From DTKY01 sp037440765 (GTDB taxonomy: Bacteria; Acidobacteriota; Terriglobia; Bryobacterales; Bryobacteraceae), in the NCBI GenBank assembly GCA_037440765.1, contig JBBITL010000059.1, positions 1-28,045 on the forward strand: a stretch of DNA of 28,045 nt, read 5' to 3'. Of this stretch, positions 1 through 8,030 are shown in pieces. Each line of letters opens with the position of its first letter. Positions within the stretch are counted from its first letter, which is position 1. The notes beneath the pieces are model-generated. The model had not been told where the DNA came from. It saw only the letters and a program-made list of their open reading frames with translations, and searched no databases. Made by a program: the position numbers and the translations under genes.

Positions 1-2
1 TT

Positions 3-725
3 GACTCGTGGATCGAGCAGCCCGTCTTCGAGCCCTACCGCCGGCGCCTGGCCGCCTACTACTACAACCAGGCCCGCCGGTGGGGCCGGGAGGTGCTGAT
101 CAACTACAAGGCCGCCGCGTCACCCGACGTGGATCCCGGAGCAATGGACTCCATCCGGCCGCTTGTCTGGCAGGCGGACACGTCCATTTCGAAACGCTCC
201 AGGGGGTACGTCCGGGACGACGAGATCAGGACCGCCGATTCGATCGTGGACGAACTGGCCGGCGTCGTCAGCAGGAACGGCGTCCTGCTGCTCAGCGTTG
301 GGCCGCGCGCCGACGGGACGATCCCCGAGGAGGCTGAGAGGATCCTGATCGAGATCGGCCGCTGGCTGGAGGTCAACGGGGAGGCGATCTACGGCGCCCG
401 GCCGTGGAAGGTCTACGGCGAGGGGCCGGCCCTGGCGGTTTCAGGCGGCGCCGGGTTCACCAGCCAGGACGTCCGGTTCACTACCAGGCCGGGCGCGATC
501 TATGCCATCGCGCTGGCCTGGCCCGCGGATGGGGGGATCGCAATCAAGTCGCTGGCGCAGGGGTCGCCCCACCTTGCAGGGGCGATCAGGAGCGTCGAAC
601 TGCTGGGCTCCAGGGCCGCCTTGAAGTGGACGCGGACCGCGGAGGGCCTGGTGATCGAGATGCCCTCCGAGCGCCCCTGCGACAATGCCTACGTATTCAA
701 GATCTCGCCGGCTGGCGGCGGGTAG
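3..725 (+). CDS. Alpha-L-fucosidase (GH29), C-terminal part, 5' truncated by window
   Basis: The reading frame is open from the first bases of the window, so the N-terminus and most of the catalytic barrel lie upstream. The visible 240 residues begin inside the barrel, with segments YYNQARRWGREVLINYK and LVDELAGVVSRNGVLLLSVGP-like text (here SIVDELAGVVSRNG, then LLLSVGPRADGTIP), followed by EIGRWLEVNGEAIYG. These are hallmark late-barrel blocks of GH29 alpha-L-fucosidases, which release terminal fucose from glycans. Residues after about 140 look like the C-terminal beta-sandwich domain. The nucleophile is not in view and no signal peptide can be assessed. The family call is firm; linkage specificity cannot be judged. 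Confidence 0.9.
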   Translation, partial: DSWIEQPVFEPYRRRLAAYYYNQARRWGREVLINYKAAASPDVDPGAMDSIRPLVWQADTSISKRSRGYVRDDEIRTADSIVDELAGVVSRNGVLLLSVGPRADGTIPEEAERILIEIGRWLEVNGEAIYGARPWKVYGEGPALAVSGGAGFTSQDVRFTTRPGAIYAIALAWPADGGIAIKSLAQGSPHLAGAIRSVELLGSRAALKWTRTAEGLVIEMPSERPCDNAYVFKISPAGGG

Positions 726-762
726 CGGCCCCCCGATGGCCTCGCCAGTCCGGCATTGCTTA

Positions 763-768
763 TAGAAT
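763..768 (+). promoter_or_regulatory. Candidate -10 element (TAGAAT) close to the TPR gene start
   Basis: TAGAAT sits in a locally AT-rich patch 7 nt before the ATG at 776. No good -35 is visible at the usual spacing. The short distance suggests a very short leader. It is one of several TANNNT hexamers that sit 6-12 nt before starts in this window. Confidence 0.25.
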
Positions 769-775
769 TGATCGT

Positions 776-1456
776 ATGCCCTTCGCATGGCTGGGTCTTG
801 CCGCTGCGGCCGCGCTGAGTCTGTCGGCGGATCTGGGGGCGGCGCGCGACCGCCAGGACAGGGCGGCGCTCCAGGCTGCCGTAGCGGGCCTGGCCGAGGC
901 CGCCAGGAAGAGTCCCGACGCCGCCACAGCGCAGTACAGGCTGGCCCTGGCGGAATCCGTGCTGGCCGAGGTGTCGCTGGAGTTGGGCGACAGGGCCGGC
1001 GCCCGCGAGGCCGCCGAGGCCGGCATCCGTGCCGCCGAGCGCGCCGTGGCGCTCCAGGGGACCTCGGCCGAAAACCACAGGCTTCTGGGCACGCTGTGCG
1101 GACAGGTCATCCCGGCCGACATTCTGGCCGCCGTCCGCTATGGGCGCTGCGCGCTGGACTCCCTCAACAGGGCCCTGGCGCTCGATCCGAAGTCCCCGGA
1201 AGCCTGGCTCAGCAAGGGCGTGGGCAACTACTACCTGCCGGCGGCGTTCGGGGGCGGGGTGGATCTGGCGATACAGGATCTGCGGAAGGCCGCGCAACTT
1301 GACCCCAAGTCGGCGGACGCTCAGCTCTGGCTCGGGATCGCCCTGCGCAGGGCGGGGAGGAACGCTGAGGCCCGGGCCGCGATTGAGCGGTCCCTGAAGC
1401 TGAATCCGAACCGCGCCTGGGCAAAACAGCAGCTGGCGAAGACTCCCCCGGAATAG
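776..1456 (+). CDS. Secreted TPR-repeat protein
   Basis: A 226-residue protein. The open frame extends upstream, but I chose the ATG at 776 because it follows the fucosidase stop, is preceded by an AT-rich patch, and gives a clean signal peptide (MPFAWLGLAAAAALSLSADLG). The rest is alpha-helical with TPR-like repeats; the clearest C-terminal units are built around ALDSLNRALALDPKSPEAWL, AIQDLRKAAQLDPKSADAQL and ARAAIERSLKLNPNRAWAKQ. TPR proteins act as protein-binding scaffolds, here probably in the periplasm. No enzymatic domain is seen. The next gene starts 12 bp later, so the two may be co-transcribed. Function beyond protein binding is unknown. Confidence 0.75.
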   Translation: MPFAWLGLAAAAALSLSADLGAARDRQDRAALQAAVAGLAEAARKSPDAATAQYRLALAESVLAEVSLELGDRAGAREAAEAGIRAAERAVALQGTSAENHRLLGTLCGQVIPADILAAVRYGRCALDSLNRALALDPKSPEAWLSKGVGNYYLPAAFGGGVDLAIQDLRKAAQLDPKSADAQLWLGIALRRAGRNAEARAAIERSLKLNPNRAWAKQQLAKTPPE

Positions 1457-1468
1457 GCGCCGTCCCGG

Positions 1469-3127
1469 ATGCGCGAGCGCGTTGAAATCGCCCTGACAAT
1501 CGCGGTGATGACCGCGCTGGGGTTCCTGGTCTTCCCGGGCCACACCTGGCTCCAGTCGGACACGCAGGTTTACGCCCCGATGCTGGAGAGACTGTACGAC
1601 CCCGCGGTCCTCCAGCGCGACTTCATGGTGGAGCGCCCGCACATGGCCTTCACCATCTACGACGAGGTGGCCGTGGGCCTGCGGCGGATGACGGGCCTGG
1701 GCTTCCGGGAGATCCTCACGGCGCAACAATTGCTCTTCCGCGCGCTCGGCCTGCTGGGCGTTTTTCTTATAGTGAACTCGTTCGGGGTGGGCAGGAGGCT
1801 GTCCCTGCTTGCCACGGGCATCTTCGCACTGGGAGCGACCATCTGGGGGCCGACCGTCCTGACCATCGAGTACGAGCCCGTTCCGCGGGCTTTCTCCATG
1901 GCGCTGATCCTGTTCGCCGTGGGCCTGGAGGCGCGCGGCTGGCCGCTCGCCGCCGGCGCCGCCGCATCCGTGGCGTTTCTCTACCACGGCGGGACCACGT
2001 TCCCGTATTGGATCTGCTACATCGTGCTGGTGCTGTGGCCGGCGGAGCGGTCCGTCCGGCGCCACCGCATGCTGGGCCTGGCGCCGCTGGCGGCGGTCGC
2101 CGCCGTCTTGGGCTTGCTGGCGTTGGTGCAGCCCGACCGCGCTCACTCCCTGCTGCGTTTTGAGCGGATCGAGGAATGGTGGGAGCAGGTCCTGAGGATG
2201 CGCGCCAGCTACATCTGGGTTTCGCTCTGGCACCCGCGCTGGTACTGGCACTACGGCATCCTGGCGGCGGTGACGGCGGCAGCGTTCTGGCGGGTACGCA
2301 GGTTCGAGCCGGCCGACTTGCGGGTGTTTCTGACGGGGCTGCCGGTGGCGGGGCTTCTGAGCCTGCCCTTGTCTTACTGGCTCCTGGAGGTCTCCAAGTC
2401 GACGCTGGCGCCGCAGGTTCAGCCACTGAGAGCCGTGCTGTTCATCACGGTGGCGGCAGGGCTGCTGTGCTCGGTGGCGGGCATCCGCGCCGCCCAGGCC
2501 GGGCGGCGCCTGGAGGGTTTCTTATGGCTCGCGGTGGCGCTTGCCATTCCCACCGCCAGAGCTGTCCAGGACATCTTCGTGCCGAACCTCAGGGACCCGG
2601 CCATCCTGAGGCTGGTGCTCCTGGTCGTGTGTCTTTCGGCGGGGGCGCTGCTGGTGGTTTGGGGTGAGACGGCCGGACGCCGGTGGAGAACGCCCGTCTG
2701 GGCGGGCTTCATCGGCGTGCCGTTCCTGCTTTATCCCGCCCTCGGCGGAGTGCAAAACTACGGCCCCATGCGCGCCGCGGGACTGGAGGAACTCAGCCGC
2801 TGGGCGCGCACTTCCACGCCTCCCGAAGCGGTGTTCCTGTTCCCGGACGCCGGCCGGGACTCCTACCCCGGCGTCTTTCGCGCCAGGGCTCTGCGGCCGG
2901 TCTACGTGGACTGGAAGTCCGGAGGGCAGGCCAATTATCAGAAGGACCTGGCGGCCTTGTGGGTCGAGCGCTGGCGGGCGCTCATGGCGCCAAGGTACAG
3001 GCCCAACGATCCGCGGGTTTACGCCGATCGCGGCATCGACTTCGTAGTCGTCAGGAACGTCAACCGGCCGGCCAACGGGCAGCCCGTTCACGAGAACTCC
3101 GCCTTCTCGGTCTACCCCACGCGCTGA
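1469..3127 (+). CDS. Polytopic membrane protein, GT-C/DUF6798-like
   Basis: A 552-residue inner-membrane protein with roughly ten hydrophobic segments, beginning with ALTIAVMTALGFLVFPG near residue 7 and ending about residue 430. A periplasmic-loop-like stretch after the first segment contains SDTQVYAPMLERLYDP and a conserved-looking ERPHMAFTIYDE. A soluble C-terminal tail of about 120 residues carries FLFPDAGRDSYPGVFRARA. The layout (acidic first loop, many membrane helices, soluble tail) resembles GT-C-type glycosyltransferases and the DUF6798-type membrane proteins of Acidobacteria and Planctomycetes. That assignment is by general resemblance only and no substrate can be named. It lies 12 bp behind the TPR gene. 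Confidence 0.6.
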   Translation: MRERVEIALTIAVMTALGFLVFPGHTWLQSDTQVYAPMLERLYDPAVLQRDFMVERPHMAFTIYDEVAVGLRRMTGLGFREILTAQQLLFRALGLLGVFLIVNSFGVGRRLSLLATGIFALGATIWGPTVLTIEYEPVPRAFSMALILFAVGLEARGWPLAAGAAASVAFLYHGGTTFPYWICYIVLVLWPAERSVRRHRMLGLAPLAAVAAVLGLLALVQPDRAHSLLRFERIEEWWEQVLRMRASYIWVSLWHPRWYWHYGILAAVTAAAFWRVRRFEPADLRVFLTGLPVAGLLSLPLSYWLLEVSKSTLAPQVQPLRAVLFITVAAGLLCSVAGIRAAQAGRRLEGFLWLAVALAIPTARAVQDIFVPNLRDPAILRLVLLVVCLSAGALLVVWGETAGRRWRTPVWAGFIGVPFLLYPALGGVQNYGPMRAAGLEELSRWARTSTPPEAVFLFPDAGRDSYPGVFRARALRPVYVDWKSGGQANYQKDLAALWVERWRALMAPRYRPNDPRVYADRGIDFVVVRNVNRPANGQPVHENSAFSVYPTR

Positions 3128-3147
3128 GAAGTTGTGAAAATAGAGGT

Positions 3148-4224
3148 ATGCGGAATCGCGCCGCCTTTGTGCTCCTGGCGGCCTGCCTGGCCGCCTTGGG
3201 GCAGAGCGCGCTGACGGTGGAGCAGTTGGTCTCCTTCGTGACTTCCTCGGTCCGTCTGAAGCACGACGACCGGCAGGTGGCCGACTACCTCCGGGGCGTG
3301 AAGCTGACCAGCCGCCTCGACGAGAGAGCCATCATCGAATTGCAGGCGGCCGGCGCGGGGCCCAGGACGGTGGAGGCGCTGCGCGCCCTGCAATCGGCCT
3401 CCAGGAACCTGCCGGCGCCGCCCAAGCCCGCAACCAAGGCCAAGCCGCCGGAGATCCCCCCTCCCAGCCCGGAGCAGCAGAGGAAGATCCTGGAGGAGAC
3501 GCGCGAGTACGCGATGAACTACACCCGGCGCCTGCCGGACTTCATCTGCACCCAGGTCACGCGCCGCTACGTGGACCCGGCGGGGCTGGAGTTCTGGCAG
3601 ACCGATGACGTGCTCACCGCCCGCCTCAGCTACTTCGAGCAGAAGGAAGACTACAAGCTCATGCTGGTGAACGGCCGCTACACGGAAATGCCCTACCAGG
3701 CAGTGGGCGGCGCCATCTCGCAGGGCGAGTTCGGCAGCATGATGCGCGAGATCTTCGAGCCCGCCACAGAGGCTGCCTTCCGCTGGGAGCGCTGGGCCAC
3801 GCTGCGCGGGAGGCGCATGCACGTATTCGCCTACGCAGTGGAACAGTCCCGCTCCAAGTGGTCGATCGATTACCAGCAGCGGGAACGTATCACGCCGGGC
3901 TACAACGGCCTCATCTACGTGGACAGCGACACGGGCAAGGTCTCGCGTATAACCCTGGAGGCCGACGGCGTTCCTCCCGCTTTCCCCATCCAGCAGGTTT
4001 CGAGCACCCTGGATTACGATTTCGCGGAGATCGGGGAACAGCCGCACATGCTCCCGCTCCGGGCCGTGATGCGCATGCGCCAAGGAAGGGCGCTGTTCAA
4101 GAACGAAGTGGAATTCCGGCTCTACCGCAAGTTTTCGGCGGAGGCCACCATCAGCTTCGAGACACCCGAGCCGCTCGCCGAGGAGCGGCTCACCGAGCAA
4201 CCTCCAAGACCTGAAGAGGAATAG
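3148..4224 (+). CDS. Secreted acidobacterial protein of unknown function (LPDFICTQ motif)
   Basis: A 358-residue protein. The ATG at 3148 gives a signal peptide (MRNRAAFVLLAACLAALGQS); the frame stays open upstream inside the preceding gene, but that part has no signal. Residues about 20-85 look like a small helical domain, followed by a proline-rich linker (LPAPPKPATKAKPPEIPPP). A larger beta-rich domain then opens with AMNYTRRLPDFICTQVTRRY. The LPxFxCxQ..RY motif recurs in many secreted acidobacterial proteins of unknown function. The strand-rich body (SRITLEADGVPPAFPIQQV, RAVMRMRQGRALFKNEVEF) faintly recalls LolA/outer-membrane lipoprotein-sorting folds. Xylulokinase starts 5 bp after its stop, so the two are probably co-transcribed. 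Confidence 0.7.
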   Translation: MRNRAAFVLLAACLAALGQSALTVEQLVSFVTSSVRLKHDDRQVADYLRGVKLTSRLDERAIIELQAAGAGPRTVEALRALQSASRNLPAPPKPATKAKPPEIPPPSPEQQRKILEETREYAMNYTRRLPDFICTQVTRRYVDPAGLEFWQTDDVLTARLSYFEQKEDYKLMLVNGRYTEMPYQAVGGAISQGEFGSMMREIFEPATEAAFRWERWATLRGRRMHVFAYAVEQSRSKWSIDYQQRERITPGYNGLIYVDSDTGKVSRITLEADGVPPAFPIQQVSSTLDYDFAEIGEQPHMLPLRAVMRMRQGRALFKNEVEFRLYRKFSAEATISFETPEPLAEERLTEQPPRPEEE

Positions 4225-4229
4225 AACAC

Positions 4230-5714
4230 ATGTACTGGTTGGGCGTGGATGTGGGAACCGGCGGCACACGCGCGCTGCTGGTGGATCAGCAGGGGGCGGT
4301 CCGGGCAGGCTTCACCGCACCTCACGAGGATATTCGCATGGAGCGGCCGCTGTGGGCCGAACAGCGCCCCGAGGACTGGTGGCAAGCCGCGCAGAAGGCC
4401 ATCCGCGGGGTGCTGGCGGAGGCCGGGATCGCCGGCAAAGAGGTGAAAGGCGTGGGACTGTCGGGCCAGATGCACGGCCTGGTGCTCCTGGATGGGGACG
4501 GCAAGGTGGTTCGTCCGGCGCTGATATGGTGCGACCAGCGCAGTCAGGCCCAGGTGGACCGCATCAACCAGATTGTCGGCCGGGATGACATCCTGAGCTT
4601 CACGGCCAACCCCGTGCTGACGGGTTTCACGCTCCCCAAGCTGCTCTGGGTGCGGGACAACGATCCGCAGTCCTTCGGCCGCGCACGGATGGTGCTCCTA
4701 CCCAAGGACTACGTGCGCTACGAACTCACCGGCGCCTATGCCACGGAGGTCTCCGACGCGTCGGGCACGGCGCTGTTCGACGTGGTGCTGCGCCGCTGGT
4801 CGCACCAGATGCTCGACCGGCTGAAGCTCGACCGCGCGCTGCTGCCGCGCGTGTACGAATCGAGCGAGATCACCGGAGAGATCACGGCCCGGGCGGCGGA
4901 ACTCACGGGCCTGGCCGAGGGCACACCCGTGGCGGGCGGCGGCGGTGATCAGGCCGCCAGCGCCGTGGGCAACGGCATCGTCGAGCCGGGCGCCGTCTCC
5001 TGCACGCTGGGGACATCGGGCGTGGTCTTCGCCCACATGGAAAGGGCGAGCTACGATCCGGCCGGCCGCGTCCACACGTTCTGCCACGCTGTGAAGGGCG
5101 CCTGGCACGTCATGGGGGTGACGCAGGGCGCTGGCCTCAGCCTTCAGTGGTTCCGCAACCAGCTTGCTCCGGGAACGTCCTATGACGATCTGACGGCGGA
5201 AGCCGCCACGGCGCAGCCGGGCTCGCAGGGCCTCTACTGGCTGCCCTACCTGATGGGCGAGCGCACTCCGCACCTGGATTCCTCGGCCCGCGGCGGCTGG
5301 ATCGGGCTGACGGCCAGGCACGCGCGGGCGGACCTGATCCGGTCGCTGCTGGAAGGCGTCTGCTACAGCCAGAAGGACTGCCTGGACCTCATCGACCAGA
5401 TGGGGGTTCCGGTGGGCTCGGTGCGCCTTTCGGGAGGCGGCGCCAGGAGCGTCTTCTGGAGACAGTTGTTCGCCGACGTCTTCGGCAAGCGCGTGGTCAC
5501 GCTGGCCTCGCAGGAGGGCTCCGCCTACGGCGCGGCGCTGCTGGCGCTGGTCGGAACGGGGGTCTACTCCTCGGTACCGGAGGTTTGCCGCGCCGTGATC
5601 CGGGAAGTGGATATGGTCACGCCGCGCCCGCACGAGGCGCAGCTTTACCGCCGCGGCCACGAGGTCTACCGCTCGCTCTACCCCAGCCTGAAGCCGCTCT
5701 ACGGCCTGCTGTAG
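4230..5714 (+). CDS. xylB: Xylulokinase (FGGY family)
   Basis: A 494-residue cytoplasmic kinase that phosphorylates D-xylulose to xylulose 5-phosphate with ATP, feeding the pentose phosphate pathway. The N-terminal FGGY domain (about 1-245) has the phosphate motif DVGTGGTRALLVD at residue 7 and the xylulokinase signature GLSGQMHGLVLLD near residue 77. The C-terminal domain (about 250-440) has the catalytic aspartate in GGGGDQAASAVGNG (D240), then GTSGVVFA and the ATP-site SGGGARSVFWRQLFADVFGK. Length is normal for the family. An upstream GAGGAA about 9 nt before the ATG supports the start. No xylose isomerase gene (xylA) was recognised next to it, so the source of xylulose is not shown here. 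Confidence 0.93.
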   Translation: MYWLGVDVGTGGTRALLVDQQGAVRAGFTAPHEDIRMERPLWAEQRPEDWWQAAQKAIRGVLAEAGIAGKEVKGVGLSGQMHGLVLLDGDGKVVRPALIWCDQRSQAQVDRINQIVGRDDILSFTANPVLTGFTLPKLLWVRDNDPQSFGRARMVLLPKDYVRYELTGAYATEVSDASGTALFDVVLRRWSHQMLDRLKLDRALLPRVYESSEITGEITARAAELTGLAEGTPVAGGGGDQAASAVGNGIVEPGAVSCTLGTSGVVFAHMERASYDPAGRVHTFCHAVKGAWHVMGVTQGAGLSLQWFRNQLAPGTSYDDLTAEAATAQPGSQGLYWLPYLMGERTPHLDSSARGGWIGLTARHARADLIRSLLEGVCYSQKDCLDLIDQMGVPVGSVRLSGGGARSVFWRQLFADVFGKRVVTLASQEGSAYGAALLALVGTGVYSSVPEVCRAVIREVDMVTPRPHEAQLYRRGHEVYRSLYPSLKPLYGLL

Positions 5715-5718
5715 CTGA

Positions 5719-5724
5719 TAAGAT
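5719..5724 (+). promoter_or_regulatory. Candidate -10 element (TAAGAT) before the cytochrome c remnant
   Basis: TAAGAT directly follows the xylulokinase stop and lies 12 nt before the ATG of the decayed cytochrome gene. The same hexamer occurs 9 nt before the DUF1080 gene start. No convincing -35 is visible. Confidence 0.25.
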
Positions 5725-5736
5725 GTCCGGGCCGTC

Positions 5737-6095
5737 ATGAACCGGCGGACAGTCCTGGTTTCTTTCTGCTGGGCGCCGGCCTGCTGTTCGGACAGCCAGC
5801 AAGCGGGGGAGAGCTGTTCCGGACCTCCTGTGCCGCGTGCCACGGCGCGGACGGCCGGGGAGCCGGCCGCAGCTCGGTTGGGTTCGACAGGCCGCTTCCC
5901 GACTTCACCGGCTGCAACTTCGCCGTGCGTGAGCCGGACTCCGACTGGAGCGCCATCATCCACAACGGGGGCCCCGCCAGAGGTTCTGGAAAGGGCGTGA
6001 CCGTCCTGGAGTTCTTCGCCACCTGTCGCGTCAGGAGCCGGGAGCCTGCTACCATGCTCGTATGTCAGGCTCCGGCCGGACTGGCCTGCATCTGA
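5737..6095 (+). pseudogene. Decayed periplasmic c-type cytochrome (frameshifted and C-terminally truncated)
   Basis: Reading from the ATG at 5737 gives MNRRTVLVSF and then nonsense. A shift of frame near 5764-5766, equivalent to one lost base, restores a signal peptide (LLGAGLLFGQPASG) followed by GELFRTSCAACHGADGRGAG. That is a textbook class I cytochrome c heme site (CAACH). It continues as PLPDFTGCNFAVREPDSDW and AIIHNGGPARG, after which the family normally has a segment with the axial methionine (MPxF) and a final helix. Both are missing: the frame runs into unrelated text and stops at 6095, overlapping the next gene. Two independent lesions argue for a real pseudogene, although the first could be a sequencing error. 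Confidence 0.75.
6050..6055 (+). promoter_or_regulatory. Candidate -10 element (TACCAT) 6 nt before a start codon
   Basis: TACCAT precedes the ATG at 6062 by 6 nt, within the tail of the cytochrome remnant. A transcript starting here would be nearly leaderless. No -35 is apparent, so support is only positional. Confidence 0.2.
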
Positions 6096-7174
6096 CCAGA
6101 CGAGCTATTGTCGGGGGCCTGGCAGCCCTCGCCGGCCCTGCGTTCCCGGCCGGCCGCCCGCGCTTTCCGCCGGAGGCCGTGAACTTCGCAGACCCGGCCA
6201 CCGAGTCGATCGTGACGCGGTTGACCAATCCCGCTTACGCGAGCAGACTGCCGTGGTTCGCCCCCGGCGCACTGCCGCGGAACGGGGCCTTTCTGCTCTA
6301 CTGGTCGGACCGCACCGGAAAGCCCCAGGCGTTCCGGATGGACCTCAAGACTGGCGAGTCCGGTCAGCTCACCGATGCGGGCGCGCTCGCCGTAGAGACG
6401 CTGTGCCTCACGCCCAACGGGCGGGACTTCTGCCACTTCGACGGGCCGTGGCTGTTCCAGACCAGCCTTTCCGGCCTGCGCGCGCGGCGCGTGTACGCGC
6501 TTCCGGCCGGCTGGACACTGGCGCGGGGGTTCTCCATCAGCCACGACGGCCGGCGCGCGGCTTTCGTCGAGCGGCAGGGAAGCGTGTTCCGGCTCCGCCT
6601 GGCGGCCCTGTCGGGCGGCGGCGCCTCTACCGTGTTCGAGTCGGAGACCGCCCTGAGCGATCCTCTGATCCGGCCGCGTGCCGGCGGCATCCTCTACCGC
6701 CAGGGAGAGCGGGCCCTGTGGCTGACCAGTTACGACGGGCGCCAGAATCGCGCTCTGAAGCTGGCGGCGGGCGCCGCGGGTCCGGCCCACTGGTCGCACG
6801 ACGGGCGCACGGTCCTGTATCTGAATTTCCCCGAAGACCGGCAGTCGCTGAACTCCATACGCGAGCACGATCCGCAGAATGACGCCGACCGTCTCATCGC
6901 GCCCACCAGCCAGTTCGTGTCCTTCGGGCCGAACGGCGACGGCTCGGTTTTCGTGGGTGCAAGCTCAAACAAGGCTTCCCCCCACGTCCTTCTGCTCGCG
7001 CGCAGCACGCGGCGGGAATTCACCCTGTGCGAGCACCGCTCCTCGGATGCCTCCCGGGTGGCGCCCATGTTCTCCCCCAACAGCCAGCAGGTGTTCTATC
7101 AATCGGACGCCGACGGCAAGATGGCGATCTACTCTATGCGGGTTGACAGGCTGGTGGAGAAGACGGAGACTTAG
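6062..7174 (+). CDS. Exported beta-propeller protein, oligogalacturonate-lyase-like (PL22/PD40)
   Basis: A 370-residue protein with an N-terminal twin-arginine-type signal (LTRRAIVGGLAALAGPAFPA), suggesting export by Tat. The remainder is a repeated WD40-like/TolB-like propeller, with blades visible as LLYWSDRTGKPQAFRMDLKT, CLTPNGRDFCHFDGPWLFQ, SISHDGRRAAFVERQG, AHWSHDGRTVLYLNFPEDRQ and APMFSPNSQQVFYQSDADGK. The opening block TRLTNPAYASRLPWF and the MDLKTGESGQLTD segment resemble oligogalacturonate lyases (PL22), which cleave unsaturated pectin oligosaccharides by beta-elimination. Catalytic residues were not verified, so a non-enzymatic propeller is possible. Its start overlaps the reading frame of the broken cytochrome by 34 bp. 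The next gene follows after 13 bp. Confidence 0.7.
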   Translation: MSGSGRTGLHLTRRAIVGGLAALAGPAFPAGRPRFPPEAVNFADPATESIVTRLTNPAYASRLPWFAPGALPRNGAFLLYWSDRTGKPQAFRMDLKTGESGQLTDAGALAVETLCLTPNGRDFCHFDGPWLFQTSLSGLRARRVYALPAGWTLARGFSISHDGRRAAFVERQGSVFRLRLAALSGGGASTVFESETALSDPLIRPRAGGILYRQGERALWLTSYDGRQNRALKLAAGAAGPAHWSHDGRTVLYLNFPEDRQSLNSIREHDPQNDADRLIAPTSQFVSFGPNGDGSVFVGASSNKASPHVLLLARSTRREFTLCEHRSSDASRVAPMFSPNSQQVFYQSDADGKMAIYSMRVDRLVEKTET

Positions 7175-7187
7175 AGCGGAACAGACC

Positions 7188-7985
7188 ATGGTCCGCTTGC
7201 TGATCCTGGCCGTCTGCCTCGGGGCGGGTTTTGCGGGCGCCGCGACGCGGCTCCTTGTGACCGTCCTGGACCAGCGGTCCGGCTCGGTGATCCCGGGCCT
7301 GACCGCCCAGGATTTCACGGTGCTTGACGACGGCCGCCCGCGGCGCGTGGAATCCGTCGCCACAGCCTCGGGGCCGCTCGACGTGATGCTGCTGGTCGAT
7401 ACCAGCCTGCTCGGCGCGGTGGTGCAGCCGGTGGCCGAGAGCCTGGTTGGACAGCTGCAGCCCAGGGACCAGATGGCGGTGGTGGCCTTCCACTCCGCTG
7501 CGGATCTGATCCAGGATTTCACCTCCAGCCAGGAACTGCTTCGCCGGGCGGTCGGTTCGGTCAAGTTCGGCAACGCGCCGCGCGTGCTGGACGCGCTTTA
7601 CGCCGCCATCGACGGCGGCTTCCAGGCCAGCACCTTCCGCCGGGTCGTCATCCTGGTGACCGCGGGAGCGGAGGGCCCCAGCCGGATGGGCGAGCGCGAG
7701 GTGTTGAAGCTGGCGCGGCGCGGCGCGGTATCCATCTACCCGGTCTTCGTGCTGGGCCAGGAGAGGCCCATGTTCGAGCGCCTGGCGCGCCAGACGGGCG
7801 GCGCGTGTTTCCAGCTTCGCGACAGGCAGCGGAACGTGAACGCCAAGGACGGCGCCCGCATCTTCGAGGTTCTGCGTTCGCCGTACACGGTGACCGTGGA
7901 AGGAAATCTGGCTCTGGGGGAGAGGTTCCGGGTAGAAGTGAAGAGGCCGGAGCGTCTGTTCGTCTCCGGCCTTCCACTTGACTAG
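7188..7985 (+). CDS. Secreted VWFA-related protein, acidobacterial type
   Basis: A 265-residue protein with a signal peptide (MVRLLILAVCLGAGFAGAA). An N-terminal domain with RLLVTVLDQRSGSVIPGLTA and QDFTVLDDGRPRRVESV precedes a von Willebrand A domain (about 63-225: LDVMLLVDTSLLG, QMAVVAFHSAADLIQDF, RRVVILVTAGAEGPSRMGE, VSIYPVFVLGQE). This order is typical of the VWFA-related acidobacterial domain family (TIGR03436), which is greatly expanded in Solibacter-like genomes and has no settled function. The metal-site motif DxSxS is degenerate here (DTSLL), so metal-dependent ligand binding may be lost. It lies 13 bp behind the propeller gene. ATG 7188 is the only start that gives a signal peptide. 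Confidence 0.85.
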   Translation: MVRLLILAVCLGAGFAGAATRLLVTVLDQRSGSVIPGLTAQDFTVLDDGRPRRVESVATASGPLDVMLLVDTSLLGAVVQPVAESLVGQLQPRDQMAVVAFHSAADLIQDFTSSQELLRRAVGSVKFGNAPRVLDALYAAIDGGFQASTFRRVVILVTAGAEGPSRMGEREVLKLARRGAVSIYPVFVLGQERPMFERLARQTGGACFQLRDRQRNVNAKDGARIFEVLRSPYTVTVEGNLALGERFRVEVKRPERLFVSGLPLD

Positions 7986-8009
7986 GCTCGCAGGAAGTGA
8001 GGTCGAGCC
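7985..8009 (+). terminator. Weak hairpin between convergent genes
   Basis: GGCTCG (7985-7990) can pair with CGAGCC (8004-8009) around a 14-nt loop, in the 45-bp gap between the converging VWFA and coiled-coil genes. There is no T-run, so a terminator role is only suggested by position. Confidence 0.25.
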
Positions 8010-8030
8010 CGGGTGCTGCGAATCCCGCCG

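Noticed and set aside
689..5963. Long minus-strand open frames (520, 385 and 421 codons) opposite the TPR, membrane, LPDF-motif and xylulokinase genes
   Set aside because: The translations are compositionally biased and matchless, while the plus-strand frames have signal peptides, membrane helices or kinase motifs.
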